A stretch of 25,966 bases of DNA from Verrucomicrobiales bacterium (GTDB lineage: Bacteria; Verrucomicrobiota; Verrucomicrobiia; Verrucomicrobiales; DEV007): contig JABDJT010000448.1 of the NCBI GenBank assembly GCA_013003335.1, forward strand, positions 1-25,966. The letters run 5' to 3'. Positions 1-6,617 of the stretch are shown piece after piece (positions within the stretch are counted from its first letter, which is position 1; each line of letters starts with the position of its first letter). The position numbers and the translations under genes are program-made. The notes beneath the pieces are model-generated. The model was not told the DNA's origin and did no database searches. It saw nothing but the letters and a program-made list of their open reading frames with translations.

Positions 1-89
1 AAGTGAGCCGGCGAGCCCCTGGCCAATGATGAGTGTATCGACTTTCAAAATCCGGGAATTTGCGGTTAGATTGCCGCTGGAATCCGAGG

Positions 90-1682
90 ATGTCGAACGT
101 CTCCATCGAAAAAGTCGTCATCTCGATCGGCGGTGCGCTGATCGGGCACTTCGTGCTGTTCGTTCTTATCCTCGTTTTCCTGATGATTTCCGCCCTGATG
201 GGACCGCCTGGCTGGCAGACCGGATTGCGGGCCGAGCCTCAGCCGATCAAGGAGGTCACGATTTCCTTTTCCGAGTTGATGGAAAAAATGAAGGTCATCC
301 CGCCGGAGACCGTGGCCCTGCCCGATCAGCCGAAACCGGATGATCCCGCGGAAAAAATTCCGGAGCCGCCCGTTGAACCCGACAAACCGCAAGTGAGGCC
401 TTTCATCCCGACTTTTGCCGACGAAGAAACGCAAAATCAGGACCGGCCGGCCAAATTTCAGTCCGACCGGAATACGGATAACGCCACGGCGGCTCTGAAC
501 CTTGATCCGGACGGGAAAAGAGACATGCCGACGTTGAAAGGCGACGAGGACATCCCGCTCTTCCACCTTCGGGACCGTAAATTCATCGATGGCGAATTCG
601 GTGATCACCAGAGCGGCGGCATGAATTCGCCTCTCGCCCCCGGGAATCCGGCCCCGCCGACCAAGACATCGCCCGATCCGTTTCGCGAGAAAAACAAACC
701 GCAGAATCAGACCAAAAACGCCGATACCGAGGCGGAGGAAACGGATCCCGATTCTCCGCCGGACACGCCCACGGATCCGGCGAATCCCGGGGAGAAAAAC
801 AATCCGGGCGAGATGGTGGACAACCCGCCGAATGAAACGGAGTCGCCACCGGTGGCTTCGGCAGAGAATCTGAAACTCGACGCCGATCCTGCGGAAAAGC
901 CGGAGGAAGCACCACCGGATGCCGATCCGGAAAATCCAGCAAACGCCCTGAAAATGCCGGACCAGCCGGGCGAAAATCCGTCCCAACCGGAGGCCGACGC
1001 GTTTGCCGCGAATCCGCGGATGGAGGAAGCCGAAAAATCATTTGTCGTGCCGAATCGGGCCAATGCGCCGATCATCGGTGACAATCCGGGTCCGAAAGAC
1101 CAATCCGCCATCGTTGAAACCGATGCCCCGAAAGTTGGACCGCCCGAGCAGCCCGAAACGCCCCGGCCGGCCTCCGCTGCCATGCCGAATTCCGCCACGG
1201 CTCCGCTTCCCCCGCCCGCCGCGGCGACCATGCCCGCAACTCCGGCAGGTTCCATTGCGACCCTGCCGCCGAATCCGGATGCCGTGCAGGCCACGCAGCC
1301 GATTTACCGGCCTGAAATGCTGACCTCCCGGGTGAAAGGCACGATTTCGAATTTGAAGAAAAATGCCAGCGTTGCAGCCGATGAAACTCCGCTCGGCAAA
1401 TACCAGCGGCAGGTTTACGACGCGATCGGCCGGAAATGGCACCGCTACCGTCTCGCCAAGGCCGATTTCATGACCTGGGGCACCATGAAGATCAAATTTC
1501 GCGTCGATCACAACGGAAAGGTTCGGGATTTGGAGATGGTCGAAAACAAGACCAACACCGTCATGGGCGAATTCACTCTCCGTGCCGTACTGGACGCGGA
1601 AATCCCCAGGATGCCTCAGGGAATTCAGCAAATCGTCGGTCCGCAGGGGCTGACCTTCGATTACGACGTGATCATTCATTGA
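90..1682 (+). CDS. TonB/TolA-like energy-transducer protein
   Basis: This 530-residue protein has the architecture of TonB and TolA: a short cytoplasmic tail, one membrane anchor (about residues 13-38), a very long periplasmic linker rich in Pro, Glu, Asp and Asn (about 60-420), and a compact C-terminal domain (about 435-530). The C-terminal part, with YQRQVYDAIGRKWHRYR and then MKIKFRVDHNGKVRDLEM, matches the TonB/TolA C-terminal fold. By family knowledge it would carry proton-motive-force energy from an ExbB/ExbD or TolQ/TolR complex to the outer membrane; no such partners are in the window, but they could lie just upstream. The reading frame opens at a GTG at 33, but the ATG at 90 is preferred because it puts the membrane segment close to the N terminus; a GAGG lies directly against it. 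The linker is unusually long for TonB. TonB versus TolA cannot be decided here. Confidence 0.8.
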   Translation: MSNVSIEKVVISIGGALIGHFVLFVLILVFLMISALMGPPGWQTGLRAEPQPIKEVTISFSELMEKMKVIPPETVALPDQPKPDDPAEKIPEPPVEPDKPQVRPFIPTFADEETQNQDRPAKFQSDRNTDNATAALNLDPDGKRDMPTLKGDEDIPLFHLRDRKFIDGEFGDHQSGGMNSPLAPGNPAPPTKTSPDPFREKNKPQNQTKNADTEAEETDPDSPPDTPTDPANPGEKNNPGEMVDNPPNETESPPVASAENLKLDADPAEKPEEAPPDADPENPANALKMPDQPGENPSQPEADAFAANPRMEEAEKSFVVPNRANAPIIGDNPGPKDQSAIVETDAPKVGPPEQPETPRPASAAMPNSATAPLPPPAAATMPATPAGSIATLPPNPDAVQATQPIYRPEMLTSRVKGTISNLKKNASVAADETPLGKYQRQVYDAIGRKWHRYRLAKADFMTWGTMKIKFRVDHNGKVRDLEMVENKTNTVMGEFTLRAVLDAEIPRMPQGIQQIVGPQGLTFDYDVIIH

Positions 1683-1737
1683 ACGAACCAACAGGGTATG
1701 TTCGGCGAACAAACCCTGTACAAACCCTGTTCAATCG
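1680..1737 (+). repeat. Intergenic palindromic repeat, copy 1
   Basis: Copy 1 of the window's dispersed repeat. Left arm AACAGGGT is at 1690-1697 and a perfect 8-bp partner ACCCTGTT at 1724-1731. The right arm is duplicated in tandem: AAACCCTGT occurs at 1711-1719 and again at 1722-1730. The element begins inside the TGA stop of the TonB-like gene and lies between two convergent genes. Confidence 0.85.
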
Positions 1738-1776
1738 TAGAGTGCAGCCTGCGGCCCTTGGGAAATGACAGGCCGA

Positions 1777-2031
1777 CTAGCTGTTAACGGTGACTTCCTT
1801 GCTGCCAAACAGGTTGTCGAGTTCCATCACCGGGCGGACGAAATAGTAAATTTCATCGTGCCAACGGAGCGGCACCCAAATTTCGACAGCCGGTGGCTCC
1901 GTCGCCGTTCCGGGTTTCTCGACTCCGTATGTCCGCTTCAGCCAAAAATAGGTGCCGACCCAGGCTCCGAGCAGAACGATCAGGGCGACCGAGATCGTGG
2001 TAAGCTTTGATAGAAGGCGGTGCCGGTTCAT
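1777..2031 (-). CDS. Small single-pass membrane protein of unknown function
   Basis: An 84-residue protein that I do not recognise. It has a basic N terminus (MNRHRLLSK), one hydrophobic segment (about residues 9-31) and a C-terminal part of about 50 residues with several aromatic residues (EIWVPLRWHDEIYYFVRP). It is probably an inner-membrane protein with the C-terminal part in the periplasm. The frame extends upstream to 2097, but the ATG at 2031 is chosen because it gives a normal positively charged N terminus and avoids overlap with the preceding gene. It lies 62 bp downstream of the diflavin reductase on the same strand, so co-transcription is likely, which may link it to that redox enzyme. 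No clear Shine-Dalgarno sequence is seen. Confidence 0.6.
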   Translation of the reverse strand: MNRHRLLSKLTTISVALIVLLGAWVGTYFWLKRTYGVEKPGTATEPPAVEIWVPLRWHDEIYYFVRPVMELDNLFGSKEVTVNS

Positions 2032-2067
2032 GATCGAAGCACCGGATTGTGCGCTGCAGGATCGGCC

Positions 2068-2092
2068 CCGGCATTTCTTGTTTTCCTGCCGG
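2068..2092 (-). terminator. Hairpin after the diflavin reductase gene (weak)
   Basis: A perfect 6-bp inverted repeat, CCGGCA at 2068-2073 and TGCCGG at 2087-2092 with a 13-nt loop, begins one base after the stop codon of the diflavin reductase. No T-tract follows, so it may be an attenuating or mRNA-end-stabilising hairpin before the small downstream gene rather than a true terminator. Confidence 0.3.
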
Positions 2093-2093
2093 A

Positions 2094-3863
2094 TCAATAA
2101 ACGTCACGCTGGTAACGCTTGTCTTTTTTCATTTGATCGACGTATTCGGCGGCCTCGGTTTCGCTGCGGCCTCCGTGTTTCTCGATCAAATCGTGCAGGG
2201 CCTTGTCGACGTCGCCGGCCATGTATTGGGCGTCACCGCAGACGTAGAGATGCGCCCCGCCATCGACCCACTCCCAGAGTTCGGCAGCGGCGTCATTCAT
2301 TTTGTGCTGCACGTAAATCTTGTGTTCCTGATCCCGGGACCAGGCGAGATCGATCCGGTTGAGCACGCCATCAGCCTGCATTTGCTCGAATTCTTCCTGG
2401 TAAAAGTAATCGGTCGCCTCGTAGGGGTTTCCGAAAAACAGCCAGTTCCGGCCGGAAGCGCCGGTGGCGTTTCGTTCTTCGAGAAACGCGCGGAAAGGGG
2501 CGATACCTGTGCCCGGGCCGACCATGATGATGTCGCGGTCGAGATCTTCGGGGAGCTTGAAATGCTTGGCGTGCTGGAGAAAGACGCCCATCGTCCCGCC
2601 TTCGGGAACGCGATCACAAATGAAGCACGAAGCCACGCCTTTCCGGTGTCGACCGTGCCTGTCGTATTCGACTTTGGCCACGGTCAGATGGACTTCCTCC
2701 GGGTGCGCTTTCAGGCTGGAGGCGATCGAATACAAGCGCGGGTTCAGCTTTCGCAAGATCCCGACAAAATCCTGGGCGCTTTTGAAGTCGGCCGGAAAAT
2801 CGATCAGCAAATCGATGATTTCACGTCCGTCGATCAGCTGCGCGACTGCGTCGGAGTCGTCCAGGATTGCCTGCAACCAGGGGTGACTGCAGAGCGCGGC
2901 CCATTTCTTGATGGTTGATTTCGCGATCGTCCGCACGTCATACAACTCGATCAAAGCGTCCCGGAGCGGGAGGTGCCTGCCATCATGACCGTCGACCGAA
3001 ACGGTGGTGTTGAAGGGCAGCAACGGCAGCATTTCGTCGATCAAATCCGGGTCGTTGTGGGGAAAAACACCGAGGACGTCGCCGACTTCATATTCGAGTT
3101 CCGAGTTCGCCAGCGACAGTTCGAGGTGTCGCGTATCCTTGAAGGCGCCTTCCTTGTTCAGGCGGACGTTTTTCAAAAGGGGTGCCGGAAACGGATTTTT
3201 CCGGGTGTAGGGCGGGCCGGCCTGGGCCGGTTCGGCGGATGTTTCGTCGGTGGTGGCCACGGCAGCAGATTGTGCCTGAGCGACTGCCACATCGTCAAAT
3301 TCCATCTCGTCCAGCTTCGAGCACACCACGCGGAACCATTCTTCGGCCGGATCCTCGTAATCGACATCGCAATCGACCCGCGGAGCGAAGCGTTCGCCGC
3401 CGAGTTCCTCAAGCCTCGCGTCGAAGTTTTTACCCATCGCGCAGAAATCGGCGTAATTTGTGTCTCCCAGCGCGAGGACGGAGAATTTCAGGCCCTCGAC
3501 GCGGGGAAAATCGTCTTTCTGAAACGCTTCCCAAAACGCGACTGCATTTTCCGGCGGATCGCCTTCACCCCAGGTACTCGTGACGACGAGCAAAAGATGT
3601 TCCCTGGAAAGATCCACCTTGGCAAATTCCTCCATGTCAACGACATCTGTCGACCAGCCATTCGTTTTCAGTTGTTCGCTGAAACCCTCTGAAAGAGCCT
3701 GAGCATTCCCGCTTTCCGATCCAAACAGGATCAGAACACGCGGTTTGCCAAACTTATCAGAATCCCCTCCTGCCAACGCGCCGGCGAGCCAGTTTTTCAA
3801 CCAGGCTCGCTGCGATTCGTCGAGCGGGGCATCGTTTGGAATTTCGGGAATTGCAATGGCCAT
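2094..3863 (-). CDS. cysJ: Sulfite reductase (NADPH) flavoprotein alpha-like diflavin reductase
   Basis: A 589-residue diflavin reductase that moves electrons from NADPH through FAD to FMN. The N-terminal flavodoxin domain (about 42-190) shows the FMN phosphate loop GSESGNA and the TSTWGEGDPPENA loop. The ferredoxin-reductase-like half shows the FAD motif RLYSIASS (376-383), GVASC (409-413), the NADPH motif GPGTGIAPFRAF (449-460) and YVCGD (540-544). The C terminus RYQRDVY is that of CysJ, with a terminal aromatic residue of the type that stacks on FAD. The length is close to E. coli CysJ. The frame opens at 3911, but the ATG at 3863 is preferred because the extra 16 residues are not family-like. 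No sulfite reductase hemoprotein (CysI) gene is in the window, so its electron acceptor is not established. A perfect 13-bp palindrome lies 50 bp upstream. Confidence 0.88.
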   Translation of the reverse strand: MAIAIPEIPNDAPLDESQRAWLKNWLAGALAGGDSDKFGKPRVLILFGSESGNAQALSEGFSEQLKTNGWSTDVVDMEEFAKVDLSREHLLLVVTSTWGEGDPPENAVAFWEAFQKDDFPRVEGLKFSVLALGDTNYADFCAMGKNFDARLEELGGERFAPRVDCDVDYEDPAEEWFRVVCSKLDEMEFDDVAVAQAQSAAVATTDETSAEPAQAGPPYTRKNPFPAPLLKNVRLNKEGAFKDTRHLELSLANSELEYEVGDVLGVFPHNDPDLIDEMLPLLPFNTTVSVDGHDGRHLPLRDALIELYDVRTIAKSTIKKWAALCSHPWLQAILDDSDAVAQLIDGREIIDLLIDFPADFKSAQDFVGILRKLNPRLYSIASSLKAHPEEVHLTVAKVEYDRHGRHRKGVASCFICDRVPEGGTMGVFLQHAKHFKLPEDLDRDIIMVGPGTGIAPFRAFLEERNATGASGRNWLFFGNPYEATDYFYQEEFEQMQADGVLNRIDLAWSRDQEHKIYVQHKMNDAAAELWEWVDGGAHLYVCGDAQYMAGDVDKALHDLIEKHGGRSETEAAEYVDQMKKDKRYQRDVY

Positions 3864-3912
3864 TGAAATTTCTGAGGGCGGTATTGGTAGCAGATTTTTT
3901 CCGCTTCGCAAA

Positions 3913-3925
3913 TGACAGCCTGTCA
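3913..3925. promoter_or_regulatory. Candidate operator palindrome upstream of the diflavin reductase
   Basis: TGACAG-C-CTGTCA is a perfect inverted repeat with a one-base centre, 50 bp upstream of the diflavin reductase start in a non-coding gap. Its size and position suit a dimeric regulator site, but it occurs once in this window and no regulator is identified. Confidence 0.3.
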
Positions 3926-3972
3926 GCGGAATTTACGCCAATTGAGGTCGCAAAGTTGCCTGAAACGCCGAA

Positions 3973-4016
3973 AACGAACGAACAGGGTTCGTTTGGCGTA
4001 CAGACCCTGTTGGTTC
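3973..4016 (+). repeat. Intergenic palindromic repeat, copy 2
   Basis: The stem pairs GAACGAACAGGGT (3976-3988) with ACCCTGTTGGTTC (4004-4016): 12 of 13 positions pair, around a 15-nt loop. It lies between the diflavin reductase 5' region and the 3' end of the decayed ASPIC/UnbV gene. Confidence 0.88.
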
Positions 4017-4026
4017 ACCAGTCCTT

Positions 4027-4936
4027 CTATTCAGAATTGGTTTCCTTAATCCGATAGCTGCGGTTGGCAGACAAATTTGGAAAAGTCTCCCATCTTCCGG
4101 ACGGCCAGCGGATGCGGGCGACATCGATTTCACGGGCGGCTCCCAGGCCAATCAGTAATTCGCATGGTTGCTGGCCCTGAAATCCGCTGGCCGGGAAGAG
4201 ATCCCGGACGATCTCCGATTTCCAGGATCACCCGCGTGCCAATGGCGGAGCGGTTGCTGGCAGTGCCTTCCAACTCGAATCGGATCCAATTGTTGCCGGT
4301 CGTGGAAATATTCTGAAAAATTCTGAGAGGACCTCCACCTGCGGAAGAAACCAAGATATAGACGCGGCCGTCTCGATTGAAGTCAGCCGGAACAGCCGAT
4401 CGGGAATCTGACTCGAGGTCTGCTCCCGAGCCAAAAGAAGCATCAATGAATTCGAGGCCCCCGGTGTTCAAAAACAGTCGATTTCTCTCAAACGCGCTAA
4501 GGTTATGGCCGGACTCGGCAAGCCGGAAGGGATTCTCCACCCAGAATTCTCCCGCTTCAGTATCGATGTCGCCCAAGGGCGATATTCGAGTGGATCGATC
4601 AAGTGGCTGTGTCACGACAGCCCGCCACAGACAGGTTCATCCGTCCGGTTTGCGTTTGTCCCTGCTGAGAAACCCGGTGGTCGCGTAAAGATCGAGCCAA
4701 CCGTCGTTGTTGATGTCCAACATGGCCGGGGCGTAGGCCCACCCGACCTGATTAATTCCCACCTCCGCACTGATTTCCCGGTGGGTCTTTTGATTCGCGT
4801 CACGGTTTTTTACGTAAAGCCGGTTTCCTGGGGAGGGTGGCCGATCCGACTGTTCGTGATTGATACAGACGGGACGGTGATTTACGCCTCTCCGAATGGA
4901 CCGTGGGGATTTCGACCTACGGAAGGCTCGATACAC
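4027..4936 (-). pseudogene. ASPIC/UnbV (CRTAC1-like) repeat protein, decayed fragment
   Basis: The remnant reads in order: RLYVKNRD and GWAYAPAMLDINNDGWLDLY (an FG-GAP/VCBS-type calcium-binding repeat), SRDKRKPDG, an in-frame TGA stop at 4637-4639, then TCLWRAVVTQPLDRS in the same frame, FLNTGGLEFIDASFGSGAD, a second repeat (DFNRDGRVYILVSS) and TGNNWIRFELEGTASNRSAIGTRV. Near 4205-4213 the frame shifts. The expected ASPIC/UnbV tail (DLFPASGFQGQQPC, then ARIRWPSGRWETF, then YRIKET) continues in another frame to a TAG at 4027. Asp-to-Tyr change in the second repeat also fits decay. The 5' half of a normal family member is missing: from 4937 to the next repeat at 5027 no family sequence is readable. 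Intact homologues are exported proteins of unclear role. The fragment is bracketed by repeat copies 2 and 3. Confidence 0.85.
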
Positions 4937-5026
4937 GGTGATGGAAATCTATTTGGGGCAGATCGGGCATACGATCAAATGTCCCTGGATTCATTTCTAG
5001 ACCGAAAATTAAAGAAGAACTAAAAG

Positions 5027-5050
5027 CGAACGAACAGGGTTCGTTTCGGC
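5027..5050 (+). repeat. Intergenic palindromic repeat, copy 3 (left half only)
   Basis: Half copy: CGAACGAACAGGG then TTCGTTTCGGC, matching the left arm and centre of the family. The right arm is missing because the rhodanese stop codon begins at the very next base (5051). Confidence 0.75.
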
Positions 5051-5404
5051 CTAGTAGCGCGGCACGGTCGGATCGATTTCCTGCGACCAGAGGTCGATGC
5101 CACCGGCGAGGCTCCAGACGTCGGCTCTGCCGCGTTGGCGAACGAACATCGTGGTCTGCAGGGAACGCATGCCGTGATGGCAGTAAATCACGGCCGGTTT
5201 ACTTTCGTCGGAAAGGAGGGCCGGGCCCCCGGACTCGGCAAAGGTGGAAAGGGGAAGTAACTCGGCTCCTTCGATTTTGCAGAGGGCGAATTCGTCTTCT
5301 TCGCGGCAATCGATCAGCCGGATTGCCTCCGGGTTTTCCTCCAGCAATTCAGAAAGCCGGGCGGGAGAGATCTCGAATTCGTCGAGCGACGGCAGTTCGG
5401 CCAT
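5051..5404 (-). CDS. Rhodanese-like domain protein (single domain)
   Basis: A 117-residue single rhodanese domain. The signature IRLIDCREEDEFALCKIEGAE (with the DxR motif) is followed by the active-site loop, with Cys75 in YCHHGMRS, and the closing LAGGIDLWS motif. Family members carry sulfur as a persulfide on this cysteine, or bind phosphate or arsenate. The catalytic Cys is present, so sulfurtransferase activity is plausible; the loop sequence CHHGMRS resembles bacterial proteins placed near MoeB/ThiF-type or general sulfur-trafficking genes. It has no signal peptide and is therefore cytoplasmic. It starts 12 bp after the L,D-transpeptidase stop and is probably co-transcribed with it, although no functional link is evident. 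Its stop touches repeat copy 3. Confidence 0.9.
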   Translation of the reverse strand: MAELPSLDEFEISPARLSELLEENPEAIRLIDCREEDEFALCKIEGAELLPLSTFAESGGPALLSDESKPAVIYCHHGMRSLQTTMFVRQRGRADVWSLAGGIDLWSQEIDPTVPRY

Positions 5405-5416
5405 GGGATACCGGAT

Positions 5417-6046
5417 TTATCGAACTACCCGAACGGGCGTACCGGTTCGGACGTTTTCGTAATAAATTTTGGCCATGGGGTAGGGCATCCGGACACAGCC
5501 GTGGGATGCGGCGTAGCCGGGCAAAATCCCGCCATGCATGCCGATCCCGCCGTTAAACCGCATGAAGAACGGCATGTCGGCCCCGTCGAAGACCGCTCCG
5601 GGCGGCTTCGGATGCTTGGTGACGTCAACTTCGGCCTGGATGAGTTGCCCGTCGGGCGTGCGGTAGTCGCCGTAGAGATTGGATTCGTGATCCTTGCTCT
5701 TTTGGGAAATTTTATAATCACCGGTCGGCGTGCGGTGTTCGTCCGTGCCGGTGGAAACGTTTGAGATCCCCACCAGGGTTTGCCCCTTGTAAAAGAAGGC
5801 CCGCTGCTGGGACAGGGAAATCACGATCGACGGAGTGCCCCGGACGCCGTCGCCTTCCCAGACGGACACGGTGTCCTTCTTCATGACGAGGCTGGTTTCC
5901 TCCTCGTTTCGTCCCTGGCCGAGTGGATTGCCTTCCGCCCGGGTGCCGGAAAGGTAGGGTGTGCCGGTCGGCGTGCTCTCGGCACAGGAAGAGGCGAGCA
6001 GGCCGGAAATCAGCAGAACGGGCAGGTTTTTATAAAAAAAGTCCAT
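5417..6046 (-). CDS. L,D-transpeptidase (YkuD) lipoprotein
   Basis: A 209-residue secreted peptidoglycan enzyme. The N terminus is a lipoprotein signal peptide with lipobox LASSC (lipidated Cys21). The YkuD catalytic domain spans about residues 75-207 and contains the STGTDEHRTPTGDYKI region, His171 in GIGMHGG and the catalytic Cys184 in SHGCVRM. By family knowledge the enzyme forms 3-3 crosslinks in peptidoglycan or attaches proteins to it, acting in the periplasm. The ATG at 6046 fits the signal peptide well. A near-consensus sigma70 promoter lies just upstream (6069-6097), giving a very short leader. The rhodanese gene follows 12 bp downstream. Confidence 0.93.
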   Translation of the reverse strand: MDFFYKNLPVLLISGLLASSCAESTPTGTPYLSGTRAEGNPLGQGRNEEETSLVMKKDTVSVWEGDGVRGTPSIVISLSQQRAFFYKGQTLVGISNVSTGTDEHRTPTGDYKISQKSKDHESNLYGDYRTPDGQLIQAEVDVTKHPKPPGAVFDGADMPFFMRFNGGIGMHGGILPGYAASHGCVRMPYPMAKIYYENVRTGTPVRVVR

Positions 6047-6068
6047 ATAGGGCGGGATTTAGGTCGGA

Positions 6069-6097
6069 ATTATAAAATATTAACACATCTTTATCAA
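6069..6097 (-). promoter_or_regulatory. Sigma70-type promoter of the L,D-transpeptidase/rhodanese operon
   Basis: Read on the minus strand, TTGATA (6092-6097) is followed by a 17-bp spacer and a perfect TATAAT (6069-6074). The gap is strongly AT-rich against its surroundings. Transcription would begin near 6062, about 16 nt before the ATG at 6046. It is the best housekeeping promoter match I found in the window. Confidence 0.7.
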
Positions 6098-6149
6098 TTT
6101 GAAAAATGGGTTTGATGGGGTTTTGTGCGACCTCAGTTTTGAGACAGTG

Positions 6150-6524
6150 ATGCCAACATACGATTACAAGTGCGAGACCTGCGGCCACCAATTCGAGGTG
6201 TTTCAGTCAATGAAGGACGATCGTCTCACGGAATGTCCGCAAGAAGGTTGCGACGGGAAAGTGAAGCGACTGATTGGCACTGGCGCGGGCATTATTTTCA
6301 AAGGCTCGGGTTTTTACGAGACGGATTACCGCAGTGACAGCTATAAGGCTGCTGCGAAGGCCGATTCCGGCACTGGATCGTCCGATTCGGGGGGAAGCGG
6401 CGGAGGGGATTCCGGCTCGGGGAGTTCGGGAGGAGACTCATCCGGTTCGAAAACCGACTCCGGCAAATCTTCGTCCGGGGAATCTTCCACCCCTTCCAAG
6501 CCAGCTTCTAAAAGTTCGGATTAA
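6150..6524 (+). CDS. FmdB-family zinc-ribbon protein with Ser/Gly-rich tail
   Basis: A 124-residue protein. The N-terminal domain (MPTYDYKCETCGHQFE) is a FmdB-type putative regulatory zinc ribbon; Cys8, Cys11, Cys29 and Cys34 are the likely zinc ligands. The second pair is CPQEGC, with four residues between the cysteines rather than the usual two. The KRLIGTGAGIIFKGSGFYETDYR segment that follows is also family-typical. The rest (about residues 72-124) is a low-complexity Ser/Gly/Asp tail. The biochemical role of the family is not established. The frame opens at 6099, but the ATG at 6150 begins exactly at the conserved MPTYDY and is preferred. The gene diverges from the L,D-transpeptidase; the proline-rich gene follows 93 bp downstream. 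Confidence 0.9.
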   Translation: MPTYDYKCETCGHQFEVFQSMKDDRLTECPQEGCDGKVKRLIGTGAGIIFKGSGFYETDYRSDSYKAAAKADSGTGSSDSGGSGGGDSGSGSSGGDSSGSKTDSGKSSSGESSTPSKPASKSSD

Positions 6525-6617
6525 GCGGCGAACGGGAAAAAAATCGAAGGCTGCCTTAAAAAACGCCCGATTTTGTGTCACTTTAGAAATTGTTCAGATC
6601 AGTTATTTTTGGGAAGC

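Noticed and set aside
66..986. Long minus-strand reading frame (306 codons) opposite the TonB-like gene, and other long frames in the same region
   Set aside because: It is the antisense of a proline-rich, biased coding region; it is rich in Arg and has no recognisable domain, whereas the plus-strand frame has clear TonB/TolA architecture.
600..1300. Possible DNA tandem repeat in the linker of the TonB-like gene
   Set aside because: The protein is repetitive in composition (Pro, Asp, Glu) but the DNA shows no regular repeat unit.
2049..2918. Plus-strand reading frame of 289 codons opposite the diflavin reductase, with another at 2973-3692
   Set aside because: These are shadows of a strongly recognisable gene on the other strand; no domain or start signal supports them.
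6540..6574. AAAATCG/CGATTTT inverted repeat after the FmdB gene as a terminator
   Set aside because: A 7-bp AT-rich stem with a 21-nt loop is too weak; the following Ts are part of the stem and the next gene is in the same direction.
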